NCBI GenBank assembly: GCA_026397965.1
Contig: JAPLTU010000039.1
Coordinates: 1 to 64,000 of the forward strand
From: Verrucomicrobiota bacterium
GTDB taxonomy: Bacteria; Verrucomicrobiota; Verrucomicrobiia; Opitutales; UBA953
Reading direction: 5' to 3'
DNA length: 64,000 nt
Positions 42,517 through 51,256 of this stretch are shown here, one piece after another (the stretch's first letter is position 1; the number at the start of each line of letters is the position of its first letter). The notes under the pieces were generated by a model, which was given only the letters and a program-made list of their open reading frames with translations, had not been told where the DNA came from and did not search any database. Made by a program: the position numbers and the translations under genes.

Positions 42517-43587
42517 ATGAGCGAAGCCACTCTGAAGAAAGGCCACCGGATTGCTCTCGACTGCATGGGCGGCGATCTTGGCCCTTCGGAAGCCGTGGCC
42601 GCCGCCGCCCTCGCCCTTAGAGAAGGTGTCATCGGTCCTGACGACACCCTAGTGCTGGTCGGCAACGAAGATAATTTGCGCCTCTTGGCGATGGAGCACC
42701 GTAATCTAAAATCGCCCCGCGTCATCTTTAAGCATGCGCCCACCATCGTGGGCCCCGAAGACGCGCCCATGACGGTCCTGAAATCTAAGCGCGATTCATC
42801 GATGGTGATTGCCCTTGAATTACTTAAAGTGGGAGAAGTTGATGCCGTAGTTTCGACGGGTAACACCAAGGCCCTCGTTGCCGCCGGAACAATCAAAGTC
42901 CGGACCATGGAAGGCGCCGAGCGCCCCGCCTTGGCGGCAATTATGCCCCGCCGGGAGGGTCACTTCGTCCTGCTCGACGTCGGGGCCAATCCCGAAGCGA
43001 CGCCGGAACACTTGGTGCATAATGCCGTCCTTGGTTCGATTTACGCCCAAAGCTCCCTGGGCATTGCCCATCCGCGCATCGGTCTTCTGACCGTTGGAAC
43101 GGAAGAAGGCAAAGGCGGCGCCCGCATCAACCGTACCCACAACCTTTTGAAGGCCATGGGCACGAGCATCAATTATATCGGGCCGGTCGAAGGTTTCGAC
43201 ATGTTTGGCGATGCGTGCGACGTCGTCGTCACCGACGGCTTTACAGGCAATGTCATTCTAAAGACCTTAGAGGGTTTGGTCTACATGCTCCGCGAACTGG
43301 TCGGCAATAAAGTCATGCGTAATCCGGTCTACATGGCCGGAGGTATTGCCATGTTCCCCTTGGTCCGAGAATTAAAAGGTAAACTTAAACCAGAGCGCTA
43401 TGGCGGAGCCCCCCTGCTCGGACTTAACGGCTTGGTCATGAAGGCCCACGGCTCCAGTAACCGTCAGGGCATTGTCAGCGCCATCCGCCTCGGCCTTGAA
43501 GCCCTGGGTCATGGGGCCGGGAAACAGATGCAAACGGCTCTCGCAGAGGCAAATAGGGTGATTTCGGCCACCCCTGAGGAAGTCTGA
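42517..43587 (+). CDS. plsX: Phosphate acyltransferase PlsX
   Basis: The 356-residue enzyme makes acyl-phosphate from acyl-ACP, starting phospholipid synthesis. Signatures: HRIALDCMGGDLGPSEAV, RDSSMVIALELLKVGEVDAVVSTGNTKALVAAG, ERPALAAIMP, VLLDVGANPEATPEHLV, GLLTVGTEEGKGG, VVVTDGFTGNVILKTLEG, GGAPLLGLNGLVMKAHGSS. ATG 42517 (MSEATLKKG) is chosen over a TTG at 42505. Confidence 0.95.
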   Translation: MSEATLKKGHRIALDCMGGDLGPSEAVAAAALALREGVIGPDDTLVLVGNEDNLRLLAMEHRNLKSPRVIFKHAPTIVGPEDAPMTVLKSKRDSSMVIALELLKVGEVDAVVSTGNTKALVAAGTIKVRTMEGAERPALAAIMPRREGHFVLLDVGANPEATPEHLVHNAVLGSIYAQSSLGIAHPRIGLLTVGTEEGKGGARINRTHNLLKAMGTSINYIGPVEGFDMFGDACDVVVTDGFTGNVILKTLEGLVYMLRELVGNKVMRNPVYMAGGIAMFPLVRELKGKLKPERYGGAPLLGLNGLVMKAHGSSNRQGIVSAIRLGLEALGHGAGKQMQTALAEANRVISATPEEV

Positions 43588-43635
43588 GGTTTTAGTGTTT
43601 CCTTTCCCGCCTTCGGGTCTTACCTCAAGTCCTCG

Positions 43636-44649
43636 ATGAACAGCGCCGAGCTTTCCGTCTTTATCAGGGCTATCGGCGTGCACGCACCCGAGCGAAAACT
43701 CACCAACGCGGAACTTTCGCTCATGGTGGAAACCTCCGATGATTGGATCAAAAGCCGGTCAGGTATCTCGGAACGACGGATTGCCGGGCCGGGCGAAAAC
43801 CCTTCTGACATGGGAGCCAAAGCTGCGGCCAAAGCTTTGGAGCGCGCCGGACTCAAAGCCGAAGATATCGATCTCCTCATCGTCGCCACGATGACACCCG
43901 ACGTCCCCTTCCCGTCCACCGCGTGCCTCCTTCAGGCCAAGCTGGGGCTTCGCCGCGACATTCCCTGCTTTGATATTTCAGCAGCTTGTTCGGGCTTTGT
44001 TTATGCGCTCCAAGTCGGCACTGATATGATGCGATCCGGAGCCTATCGCCACGTCCTTGTCATCGGGGCTGAAAAATTATCGAGCGTCGTAGACTGGCAA
44101 GACCGGACGACCTGCGTGCTTTTTGGGGATGGCGCCGGGGCTGCCATTCTGGAAGCCACCAACGTCAAAAGAGTTGGTATTCTCGGTAATGTTCTGGGTG
44201 CCGACGGCACAAACGCCGAACTGCTTCATTGCGTGGCGGGCGGCTCAGCGAGCCCGGCTAGCGCGGAAACGTTACGCGACGGAAAACATTTCCTGCGGAT
44301 GAATGGCAAAGAAGTCTTTCGCCTCGCCGTCCGGGTGATGGCCGAGTCTTGCGAGCGCGTCCTGGCCAAATGCGGCGTCGACTCCGACCAAGTGGCATGG
44401 TTCATTCCCCACCAAGCCAATATTCGCATCGTTGAAGCCGTTGCAAATCAGCTTAACGTGGGCATGGAGCGATTCCCCTTCAACCTCGACCGCTACGGCA
44501 ATACATCAGCGGCTTCGATTCCCCTCGCCCTGGAAGAAGCTTGGCGTGATGGTAAGATTAAACACGGCGACCTTGTTCTCTTGGTTGCTTTCGGTGCGGG
44601 CCTCACCTGGGGCGCAACTCTCCTTCGCTGGCATGAACCTACTCTCTAA
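43636..44649 (+). CDS. fabH: 3-oxoacyl-ACP synthase III
   Basis: The 337-residue enzyme condenses acetyl-CoA with malonyl-ACP to start fatty-acid chains. The Cys-His-Asn triad is seen as C118 (SAACSGF), H259 (PHQANIR) and N289 (YGNTSAAS). DDWIKSRSGISERRIAG near the N-terminus and GAGLTWGATLLRW at the end are typical. It follows plsX by 48 bases and overlaps the next gene by 17 bases. Confidence 0.95.
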   Translation: MNSAELSVFIRAIGVHAPERKLTNAELSLMVETSDDWIKSRSGISERRIAGPGENPSDMGAKAAAKALERAGLKAEDIDLLIVATMTPDVPFPSTACLLQAKLGLRRDIPCFDISAACSGFVYALQVGTDMMRSGAYRHVLVIGAEKLSSVVDWQDRTTCVLFGDGAGAAILEATNVKRVGILGNVLGADGTNAELLHCVAGGSASPASAETLRDGKHFLRMNGKEVFRLAVRVMAESCERVLAKCGVDSDQVAWFIPHQANIRIVEAVANQLNVGMERFPFNLDRYGNTSAASIPLALEEAWRDGKIKHGDLVLLVAFGAGLTWGATLLRWHEPTL

Positions 44650-45754
44650 AACCTTTTATTCTGCCGCTCTCTTGCTGGCTGCCTCCGCCTCGGCGGAATT
44701 CACCCGTCAAGACGGACACTGGCAAGTCAAGGCAGGCACGACCCCCGAAATCACCCCGGCGGAGCGGCTAACCGTCGTCTTAATCGCGATGGACATAGCT
44801 TCCAGCGCGAATGATGCCGGCGAACAAAGCGCCGCCCTCAAGTCGTGGGTCTTAGTCGCAGAAGCCAATCACGGCAATCCCGCCGAAGCCTTGGCCATGC
44901 TCGAACAGGCTCGTATCTACACGCAGCAAGGCCGCTTTGAAATGGCAACCGAACTCATCGACGCCATCTACGCCCGTCATTCAAGTTTTTCGAAATTCCA
45001 GGAAGCCGTCCAACTGCAATTCGAAATCGCCAATCGGATTGGAAGCGGCGAGCGACGTTACTTAGGGGGCTGGTTCCCATGGTTTAAGGACCCCGCAAGC
45101 GCCCTCACTTATTGGCAGAAAACTTTACGGCTGGCGCCGAACGGACCGCTGGCCGACCAGTCATTGATCAAGAGCGCCCGTCTTGCCATCGAACTCGAGA
45201 TAGACTCCAAAGCCGAAGAAGCCCTCGAACGCCTGGTCAGCGATTATCCGTCCTCGAAATTCTTACCCGAAGCCCTCGAAGCATTGGCCAAAATACGTGC
45301 GCATGAATCCATGGGGGCTGATTGGGATCAGGCCTCCACGATCGAAGCGGCCGACCATTGGCGCACGCTGGCAGATCAGTTTCCCAACGATAAGCGGACG
45401 AAACAAGCACCCGAACAAATCCGCCTGCTTCGTGATCGTGCCGCCCGCGCTCGACTTAATTTAGCCAAATTTTATTGGCTCAAACATAATAACCCGGAAG
45501 CGGCCAAGCTCATGGCTAATTCTTGCCTAAGTCTAGCCCCCGAATCCCAAGCCGCCAAAGAGGCCGAAGCGCTCTTGGCCGAGATCCAAAAGAACCCGAC
45601 CCCGCCAAAGACCATCGCCGACCGACTCTTGGGCACCTACCCAAGACCACGTATGGCCAACGAAGCAACCCCGACCACCATCAGTAGCGACCTTGATTCC
45701 TTAGGCTTTAAAAAAGAAACCCCCCGAACTGCCACCGAAACCGAACGTCGATGA
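44633..45754 (+). CDS. Secreted TPR protein, BamD-like
   Basis: The 373-residue product has a signal peptide (MNLLSKTFYSAALLLAASASA) and tetratricopeptide repeats: EALAMLEQARIYTQQGRFEMATELID, YWQKTLRLAPNGPLADQSLIKSARLAIEL, EEALERLVSDYPSSKFLPEALEALAKI, ARLNLAKFYWLKHNNPEAAKLM. The repeat spacing and the SxFLPEA-type linkers resemble BamD/YfiO of the outer-membrane beta-barrel assembly machine, but no lipobox cysteine is present at the cleavage site. The gene sits just before an LptE-like gene, which supports a role in outer-membrane assembly. ATG 44633 lies inside fabH; longer frames are shadows of fabH. Confidence 0.65.
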   Translation: MNLLSKTFYSAALLLAASASAEFTRQDGHWQVKAGTTPEITPAERLTVVLIAMDIASSANDAGEQSAALKSWVLVAEANHGNPAEALAMLEQARIYTQQGRFEMATELIDAIYARHSSFSKFQEAVQLQFEIANRIGSGERRYLGGWFPWFKDPASALTYWQKTLRLAPNGPLADQSLIKSARLAIELEIDSKAEEALERLVSDYPSSKFLPEALEALAKIRAHESMGADWDQASTIEAADHWRTLADQFPNDKRTKQAPEQIRLLRDRAARARLNLAKFYWLKHNNPEAAKLMANSCLSLAPESQAAKEAEALLAEIQKNPTPPKTIADRLLGTYPRPRMANEATPTTISSDLDSLGFKKETPRTATETERR

Positions 45755-46239
45755 TGCCGCGCTGGCTCTTCATTCTTAGCTGGGGATTGCTCACGGCGTG
45801 TTCTTCATACCAGCTGGGCGGACCAAAGCCACCGTTCACGCGCATCGAAGTCGCACCCGTTCGTAATTCGACCTCCCGCCCTGGAACCCACGCGGTCTTG
45901 CAAGAGAAACTCTTGGAGGCGCTCTCGGGCGACCCTCGCATCAAAATCGGCCCAGGCCAAGCCGTCCTCACCACCGAAGTCTTGAACTATAAACGCGAAG
46001 GCCAGACCGCCAACTCCACGGACGCCTTCCTCATCTCAACCTACCGGGTGACTTTCATCGTGCGCTGCACTTTGACCACGGAGGGCGGAAAGCGCGTGCT
46101 CTTTAAAGACCGAGATTTCTCCGCGGCCGTAACTTTTCAACCGAAGGGCGATTCTACCGCCGAAGAGCTTAGCTTAGGCCCTTCGCTCTTTGCGGATATT
46201 GCGGCCCAAATCAGAGAAGCCGCCACCACGGCCTGGTAA
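45751..46239 (+). CDS. lptE: LptE-like LPS-assembly lipoprotein
   Basis: The 162-residue product has a lipoprotein signal (MMPRWLFILSWGLLTAC, modified C17) followed by SSYQLGGPKPPFTRIEVAPVRNSTSRPG, the hallmark start of LptE (DUF3567/LptE superfamily), and a C-terminal helix. LptE plugs the LptD barrel that inserts LPS into the outer membrane. LptD is not in the window. It overlaps the previous stop (ATGATG) and is 2 bases before rpe. The gene symbol is by similarity. Confidence 0.72.
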   Translation: MMPRWLFILSWGLLTACSSYQLGGPKPPFTRIEVAPVRNSTSRPGTHAVLQEKLLEALSGDPRIKIGPGQAVLTTEVLNYKREGQTANSTDAFLISTYRVTFIVRCTLTTEGGKRVLFKDRDFSAAVTFQPKGDSTAEELSLGPSLFADIAAQIREAATTAW

Positions 46240-46241
46240 TC

Positions 46242-46892
46242 ATGAACGCCCCCGTCGTCGCCCCCTCCTTACTCGCCGCTAATCACGGCGAATTTCTGCA
46301 AGGACTGCGCACGATTGAGGCGGCCGAGCTTGCTTGGGTTCACCTCGATATCATGGACGGACACTTTGTGCCCAATATCAGCTTCGGCCCTCAAGTCGTC
46401 GCGGACCTTCGACCTCAATCGAAATTATTCTTCGATGTGCACCTGATGCTCACGAACCCCGATCGCTTCGTGGACGCTTTTGTCAAAGCCGGGGCTAATC
46501 GCCTAACCGTTCACGTGGAGGCCGATCACGATGTGGCCAAGACGATTGCGGCGATCAAAAACGCCGGCCTCTCCGCAGGCATAGCCATGAATCCCGACGC
46601 CGACCCTCGGCGCTTACTGCCCTACCTCGATTCCGTTGACCTTGTGCTTTGCATGACGGTATTCCCGGGCTTCGGCGGACAGGCCTTCATTCCCGCCGCC
46701 CTCGAGAGCATTAAATTCCTTGATCTCGAGCGACGTCAGCGAGGCTTAAATTATCGCCTCGAAGTCGATGGCGGAATCAACGCGACCACCGGTAAGCAGT
46801 GTCGAGACGCGGGTGCAGACACCTTGGTCGCAGGTACGGCTTTCTTCAAGGCGGCGGATTGCAAGGCTTTCGCGTCGTCCCTGTCAGCCTAA
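46242..46892 (+). CDS. rpe: Ribulose-phosphate 3-epimerase
   Basis: The 216-residue TIM-barrel enzyme interconverts ribulose-5-phosphate and xylulose-5-phosphate in the pentose-phosphate pathway. Seen: APSLLAANHGEF, VHLDIMDGHFVPNISFGP (metal histidine and catalytic aspartate), DVHLMLTNPDRF, GIAMNPDADPRRLLPYLD, VLCMTVFPGFGGQAF, LEVDGGINATT (second catalytic aspartate) and VAGTAFF. It ends overlapping the rlmN stop (CTAA), so the two genes converge with a 4-base overlap. Confidence 0.95.
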   Translation: MNAPVVAPSLLAANHGEFLQGLRTIEAAELAWVHLDIMDGHFVPNISFGPQVVADLRPQSKLFFDVHLMLTNPDRFVDAFVKAGANRLTVHVEADHDVAKTIAAIKNAGLSAGIAMNPDADPRRLLPYLDSVDLVLCMTVFPGFGGQAFIPAALESIKFLDLERRQRGLNYRLEVDGGINATTGKQCRDAGADTLVAGTAFFKAADCKAFASSLSA

Positions 46893-48025
46893 GCCGCAGC
46901 GGGGGGCGGCGGTCCGTTCCGGACGGCTTCTTTCTCCTTTTGCAGGCGCAACTGGCCGCAGGCGGCATCGATATCATGCCCTTTTTCCCGGCGTAAAGTC
47001 GCCGTGACGCCCAAAGCTCGGAGCTCCTTCACAAAGCGGTCTTGGCGCGTCAAGGAGGGGCGCACCCAAGGCAGTCCCTCGACTTTGTTATACGGAATCA
47101 AGTTTACGTGGGCATGTAACTCACGGGCAATCACGGCTAATTTCCGAGCCTGTTCCAGCATGTCGTTAATGTCTTCGATCAAAATAAATTCGAGCGTGAG
47201 CATCCGACCGTGCTTCCGTGCGAAAGCCTTGGCGGCTGGCACCAATTCCTCCAACGGATATTTTTTGTTCACTGGCATAATCTTTTCCCGGACCTCGTTC
47301 GTCGCGCCGTGCAGACTGATCGCGAGACGAAAACCCTCGGGCTCTTCCGCGAGTTTAAGAATCTTAGGCACGACCCCCGAAGTCGAAATAGTCACGCGGC
47401 GTGCGCCAAAACCGAAACCCCAGGCCGCATTCACGATGCGCAAAGCGGCCATCAGGTTATCGTAATTCGCCAAGGGCTCGCCCATGCCCATGACCACGAT
47501 GTTATCAAAGGATGCTAACCCTTCCGCGGCCCTTGCTGGATCCGCTTGATCTTCGATGCGACAGACCTGAACAAGCTGCGAAACGATTTCGCCTACGGAG
47601 AGATCTCGTTTCCAACCGTCTAAGCCTGATGCGCAAAACTTGCAGCCATAGGCGCAACCCACCTGGGTGGAAATGCAGATGGTTCGCCGGGACTTATCCT
47701 GGCCTACCCCCTCCATGGGCGCCCGGATGATGACGGTCTCGATGAGCGATCCGTCGCGAAGGCGTTGCAGCAGCTTTTGGGTCACGTCCAAAGCCGTTTG
47801 GCGCCCCAAAACCTCTGTGGCCTCAAAATCATAGTTTTCTGCCAACCAGGCCCTTAAATTAGCTGGTAAATTGGTCATTTTATCCGCTTTTTCAGCCCGA
47901 CGGGGGTAAATCCACTCAAATACCTGAGCCGCTCGGTACCGGGGGTGCCCGCCCTCGACCAATCGTACCCCCAGAGTCTCTGGGGTTTCACCGTGAATTG
48001 AGGGCTTTTCGGGCTTAAATGCCAT
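46889..48025 (-). CDS. rlmN: Dual-specificity rRNA/tRNA adenine C2 methyltransferase RlmN
   Basis: The 378-residue radical-SAM enzyme methylates A2503 of 23S rRNA and A37 of some tRNAs. The cluster motif CAYGCKFC provides C124, C128 and C131; the methyl-carrying cysteine fits C356 (DAACGQLR). ISTSGVVPKILKLAEEP, LAISLHGATNEVREKIMPVNKKYPLEEL and LIPYNKVEG are family hallmarks. ATG 48025 (MAFKPEKP) is chosen; the longer frame up to 48184 would overlap the divergent greA gene. Confidence 0.94.
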   Translation of the reverse strand: MAFKPEKPSIHGETPETLGVRLVEGGHPRYRAAQVFEWIYPRRAEKADKMTNLPANLRAWLAENYDFEATEVLGRQTALDVTQKLLQRLRDGSLIETVIIRAPMEGVGQDKSRRTICISTQVGCAYGCKFCASGLDGWKRDLSVGEIVSQLVQVCRIEDQADPARAAEGLASFDNIVVMGMGEPLANYDNLMAALRIVNAAWGFGFGARRVTISTSGVVPKILKLAEEPEGFRLAISLHGATNEVREKIMPVNKKYPLEELVPAAKAFARKHGRMLTLEFILIEDINDMLEQARKLAVIARELHAHVNLIPYNKVEGLPWVRPSLTRQDRFVKELRALGVTATLRREKGHDIDAACGQLRLQKEKEAVRNGPPPPAAA

Positions 48026-48125
48026 GTGTGAGTGTCGAGGTTCGGACTTAAGGTCGGTAGACCCCAAAGCCCTCAGCCTTCCTGCTTGCAAGTGAGAATT
48101 GTTATCCCCAAAACCAATTTTTGCA

Positions 48126-50096
48126 ATGAGCAACAAGGTCCCTAACCCACAAGGTGGTAAAATTAACTCTCTGCAGGCCGCCATTGACAGGGTAGCAACG
48201 GGTCAGCCCGCCTTCTGCCTTCACCAGGCCTGGGGTATCGGCGTCATCCGCGCCTACGACGAAGCTGCCAAACGCTTCACGGTCGACTTCCCGGAGCAGA
48301 ATAAAAAAGCCCACGCGATGGACGCCGCTTTCTTCCTCGGTAAAATTGAGATTATTAACCCAAATGGTGCCGTAGCATCGGCTTACGCTGACGACACTAA
48401 GGAAAAAATCGCCGGAATGGTCGCCAATGACCCCGCCGGAATCGTCAAGGCACTCCTCGACGAGAGCCCAGCAGGAACCAGCTCTTCTTATGCCCTAGAA
48501 GCCAACCTCGAGCGCGTCCACTTCGCATCCCTCCCTGCCGGCAAGGACCGTGCGGCTGCCTTCAAAGCTTGGTGGACCAAGGCACGTGCCGTCCTGCGCA
48601 AGGATCGCGCGGTCCTCGTTCCCGAACGCAAAGGAGGGCTCTACGCCCTTCTCGTCGCTCCTCAGGACGTTGGCGAAGATCTCTTCGCTCAGTACGAAGG
48701 TGCCCCTAATCTTGAACGTAAATTAGCCCTCCTCGAAGAACTCGCTGACAGCACTACGTCCGAAACCCGCTCAGCTGCCAACGAAGCCAACCTAGCCAAG
48801 GTTTCTTCTGACCTCGCCAAGGCCGTGAATGCCCTGAGCAGCGCTCGTCGTCGCGATAATTTACCGGTGATTCTCTGCGGTATCTGGAACCGAGATAAAT
48901 TCTTCCGTCCGGCCGTCGAAACCGTTGAAACCGTCAGCCCAACGGCCTCCGACGTCATCGCCCTTTGCTCTGAAAGTGACTTGGCGCTCATCGCGCTTAA
49001 CATCCCGCACACGACCGAGAAAATTCGTAGCCTGCTTGACCTCGTCCGCGCGCACCACGGCGACAACTGGGCTGATTGCGCTTTCGACCTGCTGCGCAAT
49101 CGCGACATCGGGACCACCAAGAGCGGTTCGGCTAAATTAGTCTCCGAATGCATCGCTTATCTCTGCGACCAAGAACTTTCCGCCCAAGTGGCTAATCGTT
49201 TCGCCCAGTGGCTCGATACCCGCGAACTACGTGCTCCGGTCATCATCTGGGTCATCAAAAATCGCACCTCGAAGAAGTATGCGGATATCGTCAGCCGCCT
49301 CATCAATCCATCGTTGCTCGGCGCCATTCTCTCATCCGTCGACACTGAATCCCTCGAGTCAAATTCTACCGCCCGCATCCCGCTGGCAAATGAACTGATC
49401 AAGGATCGCGAACTGATCGCCGACATCTTGGCACCGGCCAACGGCCCGAAGACCGATAGCGAAACAATCTTCGACCTAACGCGCACCATGCTGAGCAGCC
49501 AAGGGTTCGACCAGATGACCAAGAAGGCTTTACTGTCACGCTTAGCGAAAATCGATCCACACGTCCAACGTCTGGCGCAATCAAAGCACACCGACACCGA
49601 GGCCGAAGAAAAAGAACTCGTCGTCTCCAATGCCAGCAAAGAAGAGAAAGAGCGCGAGCTTGAGGATATCGTCAAAGTCCGCCTGCCCGCCATTAAGGAA
49701 GCCATCCAGATCGCCAAGGAGCACGGCGACCTTAAGGAGAATTCCGAGTACAAGATGGCCCGCCAAGATCATGACACCCTCGCCGCCCGTCGCGCCGAAC
49801 TTGACTCCGTCCTGAAGAAGGCCCGCATCACCGATTTCAAAGAAGCCAAGACTGACTCAATCAGCATCGGCTCAACCGTCACCTTCCTGCGCGGGTCCGA
49901 CCAAGTCCAGATCACCTACGATATTCTCGGAGCCTGGGACGGTAAACCGGAAGAGAATATCCTTTCGTACATTTCCCCGCTGGCAAAGCAGTTCCTGAAC
50001 CACAAGCCGGGCGAGACGTTCGTCACCAACATCAACGGTAAGGCTGAAACGTGGAACGTTATCACGATCACTCGCTGGATTGATAAGCGTAAATAA
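48126..50096 (+). CDS. greA: GreA-type transcription elongation factor with long N-terminal extension
   Basis: Only the last 150 of 656 residues are a normal GreA. There is a coiled coil (RELEDIVKVRLPAIKEAIQIAKEHGDLKENSEYKMARQ) with the acidic tip DLKENSEY at about 535-542, then an FKBP-like domain from about 580 (SISIGSTVTFLRGSDQVQITYDILG ... PGETFVTNINGKAETWNVI). GreA releases backtracked RNA polymerase by stimulating transcript cleavage. The N-terminal 500 residues are helical and unlike any Gre domain I know; Chlamydia GreA is also about 700 residues, so this may be a PVC-superphylum feature. ATG 48126 is used. A strong terminator follows at 50118. Confidence 0.85.
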   Translation: MSNKVPNPQGGKINSLQAAIDRVATGQPAFCLHQAWGIGVIRAYDEAAKRFTVDFPEQNKKAHAMDAAFFLGKIEIINPNGAVASAYADDTKEKIAGMVANDPAGIVKALLDESPAGTSSSYALEANLERVHFASLPAGKDRAAAFKAWWTKARAVLRKDRAVLVPERKGGLYALLVAPQDVGEDLFAQYEGAPNLERKLALLEELADSTTSETRSAANEANLAKVSSDLAKAVNALSSARRRDNLPVILCGIWNRDKFFRPAVETVETVSPTASDVIALCSESDLALIALNIPHTTEKIRSLLDLVRAHHGDNWADCAFDLLRNRDIGTTKSGSAKLVSECIAYLCDQELSAQVANRFAQWLDTRELRAPVIIWVIKNRTSKKYADIVSRLINPSLLGAILSSVDTESLESNSTARIPLANELIKDRELIADILAPANGPKTDSETIFDLTRTMLSSQGFDQMTKKALLSRLAKIDPHVQRLAQSKHTDTEAEEKELVVSNASKEEKERELEDIVKVRLPAIKEAIQIAKEHGDLKENSEYKMARQDHDTLAARRAELDSVLKKARITDFKEAKTDSISIGSTVTFLRGSDQVQITYDILGAWDGKPEENILSYISPLAKQFLNHKPGETFVTNINGKAETWNVITITRWIDKRK

Positions 50097-50117
50097 GCCA
50101 TCTAAAGCACCCTCGAA

Positions 50118-50146
50118 GAAGCCCCGGAAACGGGGCTTCCTCTTTT
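50118..50146 (+). terminator. Rho-independent terminator after greA
   Basis: GAAGCCCCG (50118-50126) pairs with CGGGGCTTC (50131-50139) around GAAA, followed by CTCTTTT. The stem arms nearly match the rplT terminator at 18421-18444. Confidence 0.88.
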
Positions 50147-50179
50147 GACACCCCGCCCATTCGCCTCTAATCAATCCCT

Positions 50180-51118
50180 ATGCCAACCCCTTGGGAGTCT
50201 CTCCGGCTACTCGCCGACCCCACCCGGGCTAGGATTTTATTTCTCTTAAACCGAGGCGAACTGGCCGTAAGCGAGCTTCAGGAAATTCTCGGCATGCGTC
50301 AGTCGCGCATCTCGACGCACCTTTCGCTCCTTCGTAAAGCCGGCCTCGCCGACGACCGCCGAGATGGGAAAAATTCTTATTACTCACTCGCGCGCAATCT
50401 TCCGGCGGGCGTGACCCAACTCATTGAGGCCGCTATCGCCGCTACGGCTGAAGACCTCGAAACCGCCGCCGACCAACGCTCCCTTCAACGGATCATCCAA
50501 AAGCGGCGGCAAAAAGCGGAACGACATTTCAACCTGGTAGCGGATCGGCTCGGCCGCAACTACTGCCCAGGGAGATCCTGGGAGGCTATCGGTCAGATGC
50601 TTCTCTTGCTCGCACCGCGCGTAAAGATCGCCGACCTCGGTGCCGGCGACGGCACCCTATCCCGACTGCTCGCACGTCGGGCCGAAAGCGTTCATTGTAT
50701 CGATAATTCCCCCCGCATGGTCCAGCTAGGCCGGGCCTTGGCGAAAAAGGAACATCTTAACAATCTTACCTACATCCTTGGCGATATCGAGAAGGTCCCC
50801 TTGGCCAATCGAAGCGTCGATCTCGCGCTACTCAGTCAAGCCCTGCATCACGCCGATAATCCCAGAAAAGCCTTAAGCGAAGCCTACCGGATTCTTAAAC
50901 CGGGCGGCAGGCTCCTCGTACTCGATCTCCGTGCCCACCGTTTTGAAAAAGCTCGTGAACTCTATGCGGACCGCTGGTTAGGATTCAAAGCAAACGACCT
51001 TCATGACTGGCTGGAAACCGCGGGGTTCCAGCACTCGGAGGTACGCGTGGTGGCCAAAGAGCCCAAAGAGCCAGGGTTTGAGACCTTACTCGCCTCGGGC
51101 CAAAAAGCTGGTCGGTGA
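50180..51118 (+). CDS. ArsR-type regulator fused to a SAM-dependent methyltransferase
   Basis: The 312-residue product joins a winged helix (10-72: LLADPTRARILFLLNRGELAVSELQEIL, SRISTHLSLLRKAGL) to a class I methyltransferase (from about 130: IADLGAGDGTLSRLL at 150-163, SVHCIDNSPRMVQLGRALA, LALLSQALHHADNPRKALSEAYRILKPGGRLLVLDL). Such fusions exist in several phyla; a role in sensing SAM or SAH, or methylating a small molecule, has been suggested but is unproven. The ArsR part has no obvious metal-binding cysteines, with only C129 and C174 in the protein. It stands alone after the greA terminator. Confidence 0.85.
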   Translation: MPTPWESLRLLADPTRARILFLLNRGELAVSELQEILGMRQSRISTHLSLLRKAGLADDRRDGKNSYYSLARNLPAGVTQLIEAAIAATAEDLETAADQRSLQRIIQKRRQKAERHFNLVADRLGRNYCPGRSWEAIGQMLLLLAPRVKIADLGAGDGTLSRLLARRAESVHCIDNSPRMVQLGRALAKKEHLNNLTYILGDIEKVPLANRSVDLALLSQALHHADNPRKALSEAYRILKPGGRLLVLDLRAHRFEKARELYADRWLGFKANDLHDWLETAGFQHSEVRVVAKEPKEPGFETLLASGQKAGR

Positions 51119-51188
51119 GCAAGCAAGCTATCCATTGTTTCGAGTTAGTAACAAACGCCAATTAGGGGGTAGTCCCCTCCATAAGGGC

Positions 51189-51217
51189 TTGGCAATTGGG
51201 CATCGATTGGCTAATTT
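51189..51217 (+). promoter_or_regulatory. Possible promoter of the TPR-ExbBD unit
   Basis: TTGGCA (51189-51194) and TAATTT (51212-51217) are spaced by exactly 17 bases, a fair sigma-70 match with an AT-rich tail. AGGAG at 51234-51238 is 18 bases before ATG 51257, longer than usual. The start site would lie near 51225. GGGG/CCCC hairpin bases precede it near 51166. Confidence 0.45.
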
Positions 51218-51256
51218 TATTTTCCACCCCAAGAGGAGTTAGCGCTCCCCAAACTG

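Noticed and set aside
42194-42520. A 108-residue plus-strand frame over rpmF
   Set aside because: It is a frame shadow; the frame from 42310 encodes L32 clearly.
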